Shown: positions 49,398-58,163 of the stretch, in pieces
How positions within the stretch are numbered: the stretch's first letter is position 1
Layout of the letters: every line of letters starts with the position of its first letter
NCBI GenBank assembly: GCA_000701625.1
Contig: JNJK01000002.1
Span: 1-64,000 of the forward strand
Direction of reading: 5' to 3'
Source: Lachnospiraceae bacterium MC2017
GTDB taxonomy: Bacteria > Bacillota > Clostridia > Lachnospirales > Lachnospiraceae
DNA: 64,000 nt
The notes under the pieces: model-generated
Database searches by the model: none
Told to the model about the DNA's origin: nothing
What the model saw: only the letters and a program-made list of their open reading frames with translations
Position numbers and translations under genes: made by a program

Positions 49398-50225
49398 TCA
49401 ACAAAGCCCTAACTTCTTAAATGCTGACATCAGCCCATCTTCCTCAACTGAAGGGCATACCACATCTGCACGTTTTTTTAATTCCTCGTTTCCATTTGCC
49501 ATAACGACACTTGTTCCAACGGTTTCGATCATCTCCAGATCATTCATGCTGTCACCGAAACCATAAGTTTCCGATACATCAACGCCCTCTTTTTCTGCTA
49601 CCCTAAGGATTCCTCTGCCTTTATCAAAGGCACGGTTGATGAATTCTCCGTTCATAATGCCGGAATTGGCGATCGGAGCACTCTGGATCACAAAATTGAA
49701 ATCTTTTTCAAGCTTCTCACGTGCTTCTGTTAGCTGGGATTCATCCTTACAGATAAATACGATCTTATAAACAGGAGCATTTCCGTCAAACTTTGAGATC
49801 GGAACAATATCCAGCTTTTCCTCGATAGCTTTTCTCCAGCGAAGGAGCTCACTGTTTCCGTCGCCGCCCTGCTTTAAGAACTCACCCAGATTTTCGTCGC
49901 CGTAAGTCACGTCCTTTGTCTCAACGGTGCAGAAAACATCATTGTCATGAAACGCCCTGATCGCGGTATTCCACTGCTCATCACTCATGGGACAGTCAAA
50001 AAGTACTTCGTCTCCGTCTACCACATATCCACCCGAGCTCGCAACATAACCGTCAAATCCATATTTAAGAAGCGGTTTCATCATCGCATAATTTCTGCCT
50101 GTGCAGAGATATACTTTATTTCCTTTTGCCTGAGCCGCTCGAATAGCTTCCAGCGCACTGTCAGGCGGAACATTTGAACCAGCAGATGTAAGTGTACCAT
50201 CAATATCGAGGAATATAAGCTTCAT
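49398..50225 (-). CDS. Cof-type HAD-IIB sugar phosphatase
   Basis: 275 residues. HAD motif I FLDIDGTLT, motif II in LCTGRN, the IIB cap, and motif IV GFGDSMNDLEM. This class dephosphorylates sugar phosphates, fitting its place beside the PTS. It starts 18 bases after the LacI-type gene, so the two form one transcript. Confidence 0.9.
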   Translation of the reverse strand: MKLIFLDIDGTLTSAGSNVPPDSALEAIRAAQAKGNKVYLCTGRNYAMMKPLLKYGFDGYVASSGGYVVDGDEVLFDCPMSDEQWNTAIRAFHDNDVFCTVETKDVTYGDENLGEFLKQGGDGNSELLRWRKAIEEKLDIVPISKFDGNAPVYKIVFICKDESQLTEAREKLEKDFNFVIQSAPIANSGIMNGEFINRAFDKGRGILRVAEKEGVDVSETYGFGDSMNDLEMIETVGTSVVMANGNEELKKRADVVCPSVEEDGLMSAFKKLGLC

Positions 50226-50243
50226 ATCAGTTTCCTTTCCGTA

Positions 50244-51230
50244 TCAGATCGAATCTCTCTCAACTATCCTGTATGTAAGAAGTGTCTGCCTCATAGGGCC
50301 GTCACTGTCATCACCATCTATCATGTGAAAAAGCATCTTTGCTGCATCTTTTCCGCATTGCAAATGGAAGAGCTGTGCCGTCGTCAAAGGCGGATCCATA
50401 AATTCATCCATCCAGCTGTCTCCGACTCCGGCTAAACTTATGTCTTCCGGAACTTTTCTACCTGCCTTACGTATCGCTGCTCTCGCACCTACAGCTATTG
50501 TGTCCGTAGCACATACAACACCGTCCGTATCAGGATGTTCCCTAAGCACTTTTTCCATAACCGCATAACCGCTTGCTGCCGAAAAGCTGCAATTTTCGAT
50601 TATAAGAGACTCCTCCGCTATTCCGGAGTCTACAGCAGATGAAACAGCGCCTCTGCGCCGTTCCGATCCCGCTGCCAGATCCTCATCGGAAACCCCTAAA
50701 TACGCTATCTTTCTCCTGCCTCGTTTTATCACCATGTCCACCAAAGCATATACCGCGTGAAAGTCGTCATTAAATACACACGGAAAAGCTTCATAATTTT
50801 GTCCCGTGATAACGAACGGAATCTGACAATTTTTTAATGCATCCTCTACAGCAGGCGTCATGGAAACGCCCATGATGATAAGTCCCGCTGCATTTCTGTT
50901 CTGTAAAAATGAAATATAATTCTTTTCCAGATCGCGATTTCCGTCTGTATTACATAAAACCACCAGAAACCCACGTTCTCTGCATATCGCTGTCACACCA
51001 TCCACGATACGGCTTACCGCATCTGAGCATATCTTTGGAACGATAACCCCTATCTGATGCACCTTTCCCGTACGCATGAGCCTTGCCGCTGAATCCGGCT
51101 GATATCCTGTCTCTTTTATCGCTTCGCGTATACGTTCCCGCTTTTCCTCGCTAAGCGACCCTCCATTCAAATATCGGCTGACTGCCGCCGCAGAAACACC
51201 TGCTAGAGACGCAACTTCACGTATAGTCAT
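50244..51230 (-). CDS. LacI-family transcriptional regulator
   Basis: 328 residues from ATG 51230 (MTIREVASLAGVSAAAVSRY), chosen because AGGGGGT lies upstream. N-terminal LacI helix-turn-helix and hinge, then a periplasmic-binding-like sugar domain (about 60-328). It is expected to repress the PTS gene and perhaps itself through the sites at 49209 and 51302, in response to the imported sugar. Confidence 0.93.
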   Translation of the reverse strand: MTIREVASLAGVSAAAVSRYLNGGSLSEEKRERIREAIKETGYQPDSAARLMRTGKVHQIGVIVPKICSDAVSRIVDGVTAICRERGFLVVLCNTDGNRDLEKNYISFLQNRNAAGLIIMGVSMTPAVEDALKNCQIPFVITGQNYEAFPCVFNDDFHAVYALVDMVIKRGRRKIAYLGVSDEDLAAGSERRRGAVSSAVDSGIAEESLIIENCSFSAASGYAVMEKVLREHPDTDGVVCATDTIAVGARAAIRKAGRKVPEDISLAGVGDSWMDEFMDPPLTTAQLFHLQCGKDAAKMLFHMIDGDDSDGPMRQTLLTYRIVERDSI

Positions 51231-51301
51231 AAATACCCCCTGACCCCTGCGCATCCGCCGGAGCTTCTTAAATGAAAAACTGCTTTAGAACGTCTTTCAT
51301 T

Positions 51302-51315
51302 TGTAATCGTTTTCA
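51302..51315 (-). promoter_or_regulatory. LacI-type operator or cre site for the regulator gene
   Basis: TGAAAACGATTACA on the minus strand overlaps the end of a TATAAT at 51315-51320. It differs from the PTS-gene site by a single base, so one protein probably reads both. Confidence 0.72.
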
Positions 51316-51377
51316 TTATAGATGATTTTATCTGGTAAAAAAACCGTCAATTGTGATAAAAATCACAAACTTTTGCT

Positions 51378-51761
51378 GTGCGATTTTTTAGAAAGTCAGA
51401 ACAACCACTTCCTTTCTTATTGCTTTGGGGCGGTATGCCACTTTATCATGTAGACAGAGTTGTTAGGGAAACAGGCAGAATAGTCGATAATGGTTTTGAA
51501 GAGAAGTTTCCTCTGACTTCTGCCAGTAAACACAGGTATCGTGAAACTGAGGAGGGACAGCAGATTATGTGTGAAATAATGGAAAGACTTAACACAGAAG
51601 CAAGAGAAGAAGGACGCGATGAAATGCGTGATGAGATTAACGCATTGAATATACGTCTCATAAACGAAAATCGCCTTGATGATCTGCACCGGGCAGCAAC
51701 AGATATTGAATATCAGGCCCAGCTTATAAATGAATTGTTTCCTAAAAAGACACAGCAATAA
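51378..51761 (+). pseudogene. Rpn-family nuclease/transposase remnant
   Basis: 127 residues are open. YHVDRVVRETGRIVDNGFEE and YRETEEGQQIMCEIMERL are typical pieces of the Rpn (PD-(D/E)XK, formerly transposase_31) family, but the part between them and the whole catalytic N-terminus are missing. The first residues have no ribosome site. I infer a deleted copy fused across the gap. The tail is charged and coiled. Confidence 0.6.
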
Positions 51762-51804
51762 AATACCATATTTCTGTAAATCACATCGAGTTTCATTAAA
51801 AAAC

Positions 51805-51837
51805 AAGGCAGCCGCTTTCATCCCAGCGACTGCCTTT
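51805..51837 (+). terminator. Terminator after the Rpn remnant
   Basis: AAGGCAGCCGC (51805-51815) pairs with GCGACTGCCTTT (51826-51837), with one mismatch; TTTCTT follows. Confidence 0.7.
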
Positions 51838-51862
51838 CTTATTACCTATTCATTATGAATTA

Positions 51863-52023
51863 CCTTATGAATTTGACCCCGAATCCCCCGATCCGCCTAC
51901 ATACTGCGATGCATCGACTGATCCTTCGAAGTTGCCGGAGAACTTGATGGTTGTTCCGTCCAGTGTCCACATCTTCTTAGGAACCTTCTTCTTTTTGCCG
52001 TCTAAGATCCTCTTTACAAAAAA
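51863..52023 (-). pseudogene. Duplicate 3' end of the secreted-protein gene
   Basis: The minus strand encodes KKKKVPKKMWTLDGTTIKFS and onward to VDASQYVGGSGDSGSNS, nearly identical to the C-terminus of the protein at 53087-54934. Nucleotide identity is near complete over 51887-51985 against 53095-53193, then drifts. It has no start and lies just after the Abi gene terminator. Confidence 0.75.
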
Positions 52024-52051
52024 GCCTGCCAATCCAACGGGAAAAGCAGGC
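52016..52051 (-). terminator. Terminator of the Abi gene
   Basis: GCCTGC (52024-52029) pairs with GCAGGC (52046-52051); TTTTTT follows on the minus strand. The stem starts 5 bases after the Abi stop. Confidence 0.7.
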
Positions 52052-52056
52052 AGTTA

Positions 52057-52965
52057 TCATTTTATAATGTTTTCCCAATTCGTAGGGAAACCCATTTTTT
52101 CTATTATTTCCTTGCTCGGATTATATTTTCTTAAACACTGTGATAATTCTTTTTGAAAACTATTAAAATCTTCTCTGTCCAACAGATATTTTAGAATAAT
52201 CACCTCTGCAAAAATATCATCTTTTCCCTGCAAGTATCTACCATTGTTCTGATGTATCTTCAATTTAAGGTGCACGTTAGTATCTGAAATACTGTCCTTT
52301 GTCTTATAACTATAAAATCGATCACCATGGGCACATACATTTCTATGTTTTGTCATAACTGATAAGAACGAATGCATTTGATTTCTTGTAACATTATTAT
52401 GATCTATGCAAACACGAATAGGCACTGCTGCTTTTAAACAATCAAACATGTGAGCAAACTGTCCTAATGTAAGAACCTGAACCATAATCCACAGTGGGAC
52501 ATTCTGATGTGCTGTAATGTAGTAATTAATATACGCATAATCCGTTCTGCCTGAAAGATTATATTGAAAAATGGATAGCAATTTATTTATTCTATTTGCA
52601 TTCTTTCCATTTACATCATAATTTCCTACTATGCTGTACTCTTTCTGGTCTTCTCCATAAAGCTCACAAAAATGATACGCCAACGATGTTTTAACACTCT
52701 TTTCTGCTATCAAAATGTATTTTAAAAAGATGCTCCTAAGATCTCTATCAAACCTATACAAATTATAGATATCCTCAAAGGTCACATTCTTCTTATAATA
52801 TCCTGTTGTCTTATCCTTGAAAATATCTTTATATCCGGTAATTAGAGAATAATAGCTAATTTTTCCTAATATTCTCTTTGCTTCTTCCCTATCTGGTATA
52901 TCAAGTTCCTTCTCTTTTTCCAAGAAATCCAGGAGTTCATCATAAGTCTTAAATGGCTTATCCAT
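52057..52965 (-). CDS. Abi-family (Abi_2, AbiD/AbiF-like) HEPN protein
   Basis: 302 residues of the Abi_2 superfamily: DELLDFLEKEKELDIPDREEAKRI at the start (helical), KISYYSLITGYKDIF, IYNLYRFDRDLRSIFL, and the HEPN RNase motif Rx4H as RNVCAHGDRFY near residue 215. AbiF/AbiD proteins stop phage growth by abortive infection in lactococci. AGGAGATATT precedes the ATG. It lies between two copies of a secreted gene's 3' end, which suggests recent insertion. Confidence 0.88.
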   Translation of the reverse strand: MDKPFKTYDELLDFLEKEKELDIPDREEAKRILGKISYYSLITGYKDIFKDKTTGYYKKNVTFEDIYNLYRFDRDLRSIFLKYILIAEKSVKTSLAYHFCELYGEDQKEYSIVGNYDVNGKNANRINKLLSIFQYNLSGRTDYAYINYYITAHQNVPLWIMVQVLTLGQFAHMFDCLKAAVPIRVCIDHNNVTRNQMHSFLSVMTKHRNVCAHGDRFYSYKTKDSISDTNVHLKLKIHQNNGRYLQGKDDIFAEVIILKYLLDREDFNSFQKELSQCLRKYNPSKEIIEKMGFPTNWENIIK

Positions 52966-52999
52966 AATATCTCCTAAAATAACGAAAGGCCCCCGCAGG

Positions 53000-53019
53000 A
53001 GCCTTCCGGACCGGAGGCT
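53000..53019 (-). terminator. Hairpin between the secreted gene and Abi
   Basis: AGCCTTCCGG (53000-53009) pairs with CCGGAGGCT (53011-53019), with one bulge; a GC-rich stretch and CTTTCGTTATTTT follow on the minus strand. Confidence 0.5.
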
Positions 53020-53086
53020 TCACAAGTTTCTCCAGTACGTTCAATACAGTAAAGATAACATAAGCAACTGTTTAAGTCAAATTATA

Positions 53087-54934
53087 TTATGAACCCGATC
53101 CGCCTACATACTGTGATGCATCGACTGATCCTTCGAAGTTGCCGGAGAACTTGATGGTTGTTCCGTCCAGTGTCCACATCTTCTTGGGAACTATCTTCTT
53201 TTTCTTGCCGAGTCCCCATTTTACTGACTTGATCTTTCCGTCTTTGCTTGTGATCTCTGTATTCAGAGAACTAAGCTTTCTTGGTGTGATCTCAAATGTG
53301 AATGTCTTATCTGCATATTTGTTTTTGAATGCTGTTTTATATGCTTTACCAGCTCTCTTACTTTTAATGCCTGTGATACGATAGGTTGCAGTACCGACAT
53401 TCTTGTTATTCTTGTACTTGATCTTGACTTCTTTGCCTTCTAAAGAAAAACCATCAGAATCCTTGAATCTAAGGATAGAATCAATCTTGATCTTCTTGCC
53501 GGTGTATTCCACGCTGCTTACGGTGTTGATCGTATCACCATCGTTTATGATTTCCTCTGGCTCATAACTGACCAGATCATCCTTCTTATCACCGGAATTT
53601 TCATTTGCAGCTTCAACATATGTAGACAGATTGTCGCAGATATCATCGAGTGTTCCTGTGTAAGCAAGCGCATACTTATCCTTATCATTTTCTACATCTT
53701 TTAAATAAGGCTCATACTCATCAGCGTATTTCTCCGGATAGAAATAGTAAGCTCTTCTGCAGGAGTTAAACGGGCTACGCTCAGTCCCCTTAAACGGATT
53801 ATGTCCCTCGAAGATGATTATATTGCCTCCATCAGTAGTACCTACAATATTACCTTTCGGACTGTCAGTCTGGATATGTTCACCGAAGATCACAACAGGC
53901 TGACACAGGCTAGTACCATTAAACGTAACATTATCAAAATAACTTGCGTACTGCTTTCCATCAATAGCCCAACGCTTACCCAAATTCATGTTTACAACAC
54001 GATCCGGGATCTGCGCACAGAAAAATGATGCGGATTTAAATACGGGCTGCGTTTTCTGTTTTGGCATACGAACGATCGGATAGGTTGCTTCCTGGCGGTA
54101 TTCGTGTGTGGTAACGCGGAAGCAGTTAGTGTCAAAATTTGTGACACTGTCTGACTTAATGATGAATTCTATCTGTGAGTCATCTCCGTAAAAAGGAGCA
54201 TACCAGAAAGCAGCCTCACCGAAAGCTGTACATGATTCCGGGAAGGTGAACTTACTTTTAAGTGCTATACCCTCAAGATCATCCGAGAAATCTTCTCCAA
54301 TTTCAGTAACGCCTTCTTCAAAAACAACCTCTAACAGGGCTGTGTTATTAACATAAGACAGATTATTCGCTATTGAGCTAACCATATGATATGCTTTGTC
54401 AATGCAATCAGAACTATGGGCAACGGAATCATTTTGATCAGGCGTTGTGTTTACTGATACATATGCTGTAAAAATCCCTGTCGTTTCATCATAAACAGCA
54501 TGTACATCAAGGTTATCATAAGTCGGATCATAGTATTCACTCTGCGCAGGATAAGTAATGCCTGTGGAATGATATGTAATGTCAAAAAGATAACCGTTCT
54601 GACCGCTTTCGCTTGTCCAGTATCCAGGCGAATATCTGCTCTCATATTCGATCTTTTCATTTATCTTCTGAAGGAGCTCAGCATTTAATTCGTTCGGCTC
54701 ACGGGTTGTGTCTGAACTGCAGATAGCAGCTTCTGTATCCTCATTAGATGAATCTGTTGTTGCATCAGCTGTCTCTTTTGTGATCTTGGCATCTTCTGAA
54801 ACTGTATGCTCTGAAACTGCTTCAAAAGACTCTGCTATCTCTTCTGCATGAACCGGTACAGATACCGGAGATACAGCGATTGCTGCGGCAAGCAGGACTG
54901 CTATTCTCTTAAAGTTCCTTGTTTTCTTAAACAT
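53087..54934 (-). CDS. Large secreted protein of unknown function
   Basis: 615 residues with a Sec signal peptide (ends near VSVPVHA, residue 30) and a Glu/Thr-rich linker to about residue 75. The middle has one BspA-like leucine-rich segment (VTEIGEDFSDD, FTFPESCTAFGEAAFWYA). The C-terminal ~130 residues are lysine-rich beta modules ending SVDASQYVGGSGS. GAGGT precedes the ATG. A duplicate of its last ~35-40 codons lies at 51863-52023. Probably a surface or extracellular adhesion-type protein, but this is inference. Confidence 0.65.
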   Translation of the reverse strand: MFKKTRNFKRIAVLLAAAIAVSPVSVPVHAEEIAESFEAVSEHTVSEDAKITKETADATTDSSNEDTEAAICSSDTTREPNELNAELLQKINEKIEYESRYSPGYWTSESGQNGYLFDITYHSTGITYPAQSEYYDPTYDNLDVHAVYDETTGIFTAYVSVNTTPDQNDSVAHSSDCIDKAYHMVSSIANNLSYVNNTALLEVVFEEGVTEIGEDFSDDLEGIALKSKFTFPESCTAFGEAAFWYAPFYGDDSQIEFIIKSDSVTNFDTNCFRVTTHEYRQEATYPIVRMPKQKTQPVFKSASFFCAQIPDRVVNMNLGKRWAIDGKQYASYFDNVTFNGTSLCQPVVIFGEHIQTDSPKGNIVGTTDGGNIIIFEGHNPFKGTERSPFNSCRRAYYFYPEKYADEYEPYLKDVENDKDKYALAYTGTLDDICDNLSTYVEAANENSGDKKDDLVSYEPEEIINDGDTINTVSSVEYTGKKIKIDSILRFKDSDGFSLEGKEVKIKYKNNKNVGTATYRITGIKSKRAGKAYKTAFKNKYADKTFTFEITPRKLSSLNTEITSKDGKIKSVKWGLGKKKKIVPKKMWTLDGTTIKFSGNFEGSVDASQYVGGSGS

Positions 54935-55205
54935 TTTTCATTACCTCGCTTTGTATACAATACTGTGTTTTTTTTGTGAATTCAATAAAAATCTTATTAA
55001 ATTCTATAAACACTGTATCATAGTGATTTTTTTTGGACTTTTTGTATATAAGTTATCGGGAGCAGTCTTATCCCAAACCTATTCCAATAATAAGAACCAA
55101 TAGCAAAAAACCTCTCTTCTGTTATTCTCATTTTTTCATGCAGCATTTTCTTACATATTAGAAACATCACGTTAATGTTGAAATCCTAAAGGGAGGAAAT
55201 GTGCT

Positions 55206-55925
55206 ATGCGCAAGATCTTGAAAACAATTGTTGCGGCTGCGGTAATGATACCGGTGCTCGCCACATCGGTTGTTACCAATGCAGCACCTTCATATGGAAG
55301 TTATACGAATTATGAAGGCGGTGACGTAAATACGGCAGATATACAGTATTCAACCATGCCGAATACGCAATCGATCACTAAAAAAGGATATGAAGAAGCG
55401 GAACCTGACAAACCTGAATACAGGGACCGCACTGATGATGATTACTCTGCTGATACTACTACATGGACATCAGTCAAATGGGATGATGTCGAAGCAGGTA
55501 CAGCTACAGTGACCATCAATACCCAGATAAACGGAAAAAGTTCGGATATCGCCATGAAGAAAGATCCGAGATTTCTGATCGTGCTTGATTCATCAATGTC
55601 AGTAAAGACGTTCTGGTGGCATCAGTACAAGGCTGTGGCAAACTGGCTTAATACTTGGGATAGATCCCCCGATAAAATGTTAAACGATGACCTGGCAGAG
55701 CTCATCCAAAAAGCCAAAACAGCAGGTCTCAAACATGTATATCTCGGAATTGTGCGATTCCCTCAGTATGCAGAATCCACCGACGACAGACTTAACGGTG
55801 CAGGTAAGGGTGTAGTAGCTTATTATCCTGATTACAATAATACATCTACCATGTGGATCGATCTTTTAGATGATATTGCAAGAAACACAAAAGCCAGCCC
55901 GCGTGGAGAGGTCACATCATACTAA
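55206..55925 (+). pseudogene. Truncated von Willebrand factor A domain protein
   Basis: 239 residues. Signal peptide to about residue 27, a linker, and the first part of a VWA domain with the MIDAS start DSSMS in FLIVLDSSMSVKTFWW. The later MIDAS Thr and Asp and the rest of the protein are missing. The last eight codons and the TAA come from the left arm of a 224-base palindrome-ended element that begins at 55897. GGGAGG precedes the ATG. No continuation is found after the element, so 3' sequence was also lost. Confidence 0.75.
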
Positions 55926-56120
55926 GCGGACGATTCGAGCCGGAGGCAGAAGCGCGAGCATAGCTCAGGTGCGAGAGGCACTGTCTGAGGGTACTTTGGG
56001 CATCGCGCGGAGCGCATAAGCACAAAGCACCCGAGTTGCCGAAGCACCTGACGATAGGCAGCGCAGCGCTTCAACGGAGGCGATGTGTCCGCGTGTATGA
56101 TGTGACCTCTCCACGCGGGC
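55897..56120. mobile_element. Palindrome-ended GC-rich element (MITE-like)
   Basis: Perfect 26-base inverted ends at 55897-55922 and 56095-56120 (outer bases GCCCGCGTGGAG). The arms are extended inward by GCGGAC (55926-55931) and GTCCGC (56087-56092). The interior is much more GC-rich than its surroundings and contains further imperfect pairs (AAGCGC, GCGCTT), so the RNA could fold as one long structure. No gene is encoded. It interrupts the VWA gene. A partial relative lies at 60828-60860. Confidence 0.7.
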
Positions 56121-56161
56121 GTCACTATAAATATCTCCAATAAAAACCGGTTGATGATGGT

Positions 56162-56178
56162 CCTGTACCCCCGTCCCC
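56162..56178 (+). repeat. Half of a REP-like sequence
   Basis: CCTGTACCCCCGTCCCC matches, with one change, the right half of the palindrome at 60867-60907. The remaining DNA up to the FAD gene holds only a hairpin at 56216-56248. Confidence 0.6.
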
Positions 56179-56215
56179 TTGGTCCATTTTGCTGTGAGAT
56201 TTTTTAAACAAAGAA

Positions 56216-56248
56216 TCCGGTCCCCACATTTATACCGTGGAGGCCGGA
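56216..56248 (-). terminator. Terminator of the FAD oxidoreductase gene
   Basis: TCCGG (56216-56220) with CCGGA (56244-56248) and an inner CCAC/GTGG pair; ATTCTTTGTTT follows on the minus strand. Confidence 0.55.
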
Positions 56249-56261
56249 AATATATATTTAT

Positions 56262-57641
56262 TTATATCAATCCCTTTTTCTCAAGTATCTTATCCGCAAC
56301 AAATACACCACTCGCTGATGCGTGTGAAAGTGAATGTGTCACGCCGCTTCCGTCTCCGATTATATAGAGACCCGGATAACGGGATTCGAGGTTATTATCC
56401 AGTTTAACCTCCATATTGTAAAACTTAACTTCCACACCATAAAGAAGTGTATCATCATTTGCCATTCCTGGCGCGATCTTGTCAAGTGCATAGATCATCT
56501 CTATGATTCCGTCAAGTATACGCTTCGGAAGTACAAGACTCAGATCGCCGGGCGTAGCATCCAATGTAGGATGTACCGTTCCTTCATCGATTCTCTTCTG
56601 ATTACTGCGTCGACCTCTTTCAAGATCTCCGAAACGCTGTACGATAACGCCGCCGCCAAGCATATTGGACAGCTTTGCTATGCTCTCACCGTATCCGTTA
56701 CTATCCTTGAAAGGCTCTGAAAAATGCTTTGCAACGAGAAGAGCAAAGTTTGTATTCTCAGTCTTTTTACTCTGATCCTCAAAGCTGTGTCCATTAACCG
56801 TTACGATGCCGTTTGTATTTTCGTTTACGACTATTCCATTCGGGTTCATACAAAATGTACGGACCTTGTCTTCGAATTTCTTTGTCCTATATACGATCTT
56901 ACCTTCATAAAGCTCATCTGTGATATGCGAAAAGATCTCAGCCGGGATCTCAACACGGACACCTATATCCACACGATTAGAACTTGTTTCTATATTCAAC
57001 TCTTTGCAGACTTCTTCCATCCACTTACTGCCGCTTCGTCCTACAGAGACGATACACTGATCTGCCTCAGCAGACTCATCACCATAGTATACACGGAAGC
57101 CGGGATCAAGTGACTCTATTCTGGACACCGGAGTCCTGAAATGGAAGTCTACCTTGTCCTTCATCTCTGCGTACAAATTTTTTAATACGATATAATTTAT
57201 ATCAGTTCCGAGGTGACGAACCGACGCATCGAGAAGCGTAAGATGATTCTGCATGCAAAGTTTCTTAAAGGATGTACCTGATGTGGAATACATCTTTGTT
57301 CCCTCACCACCATGCTTCATATTTATGTCATCCACATAATGCATGAGTTCCAGCGCCTTATTCCTGCCAATATATTCATAAAGAGTTCCGCCAAAATCAT
57401 TGGTGATGTTATATTTTCCGTCAGAAAACGCTCCTGCACCACCAAATCCATTCATTATAGAACAGCTCTTGCAATGTATGCAGGACTTTACTTTATCTCC
57501 ATCGATAGGACAATGACGTGACTCCAGTTCTGTTCCCTCATCAAAGATCGCGATCTTAAGTCCGTTGCTTTTCTGAAGCAGTTCATATGCAGAGTATATT
57601 CCCCCCGGACCTGCTCCAATAATGATCACATCATACTTCAT
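56262..57641 (-). CDS. NAD(P)/FAD-dependent oxidoreductase
   Basis: 459 residues. FAD-binding Rossmann motif VIIIGAGPGGIYSAYEL at the N-terminus, a cysteine cluster (HCPIDGDKVKSCIHCKSCSI) near residues 43-62, NGFGGAGAFSDGKYN, and the C-terminal GLYIIGDGSGVTHSLSHASA. This is the pattern of the large bacterial FAD-dependent dehydrogenase-like proteins of unknown substrate. GAGGAGG precedes the ATG. It stands alone. Confidence 0.85.
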   Translation of the reverse strand: MKYDVIIIGAGPGGIYSAYELLQKSNGLKIAIFDEGTELESRHCPIDGDKVKSCIHCKSCSIMNGFGGAGAFSDGKYNITNDFGGTLYEYIGRNKALELMHYVDDINMKHGGEGTKMYSTSGTSFKKLCMQNHLTLLDASVRHLGTDINYIVLKNLYAEMKDKVDFHFRTPVSRIESLDPGFRVYYGDESAEADQCIVSVGRSGSKWMEEVCKELNIETSSNRVDIGVRVEIPAEIFSHITDELYEGKIVYRTKKFEDKVRTFCMNPNGIVVNENTNGIVTVNGHSFEDQSKKTENTNFALLVAKHFSEPFKDSNGYGESIAKLSNMLGGGVIVQRFGDLERGRRSNQKRIDEGTVHPTLDATPGDLSLVLPKRILDGIIEMIYALDKIAPGMANDDTLLYGVEVKFYNMEVKLDNNLESRYPGLYIIGDGSGVTHSLSHASASGVFVADKILEKKGLI

Positions 57642-58147
57642 TTAGATCCTCCTCTATAAACATTCGTTTCCAATTACGAGCCATTTTTCAAAAGCTATTT
57701 ACTTTATCATTTATTGCCTTTAAACACAAGGGTTTTTATCATTTTTTAATTTTTATCTGTACATTTTTTTGGACAATCATACATTTTTTGCACCTTTAAG
57801 AAATCTTAATGTATACACAGGCTTTTTCACAGAAAATTCACTTGAAAATTCATCTTGTATCAACTAAAATGCAAAGTACAGATAGCGAGAACGCTCACTA
57901 TCTCCCCCTCATAAGCAGAGCCTGTAAGGTCTACCCCCTTACAGGCTCATCTCCTTTTAAATAAACCTGATAGAACTTTCCTTCTCCTCTACCTTTTTCG
58001 GTTATTTTTCCCATTAGCTTTAGTAAATCGGTATTTTTATCCGATAGATAATCTATATGCTGGCAATAAAAAGCGAAGCAATTCGTGTCATCATATAGAC
58101 AAAATTCCTTAAGAATAACGAAAGAACCGATTTTTAACACAATGATT
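57642..58147. other. Intergenic region with two tandem hairpins
   Basis: This gap lies between divergent genes. Two stems sit side by side: GATAGCGAG (57881-57889) with CTCACTATC (57894-57902, one mismatch), and a perfect 12-base stem GAGCCTGTAAGG (57918-57929) with CCTTACAGGCTC (57937-57948). Neither has a strong U-tract. They may belong to an unrecognised small RNA or to the divergent promoters. I see no supportable gene. Confidence 0.45.
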
Positions 58148-58156
58148 TGGTATACT
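58148..58156 (+). promoter_or_regulatory. Extended -10 promoter fused to a start codon
   Basis: TGGTATACT at 58148-58156. ATGs follow at 58158 and 58164; the second is at the expected start point. No Shine-Dalgarno site. Confidence 0.62.
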
Positions 58157-58163
58157 AATGGCT

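Noticed and set aside
55926-56261. Continuation of the VWA gene after the element
   Set aside because: No frame after 56120 resumes a VWA pattern; the DNA is A/T-rich and leads to a terminator of the opposite gene.
57931-58140. 69-codon minus-strand frame
   Set aside because: Needs a GTG start without a ribosome site, ends inside a hairpin, and overlaps the divergent promoter region.
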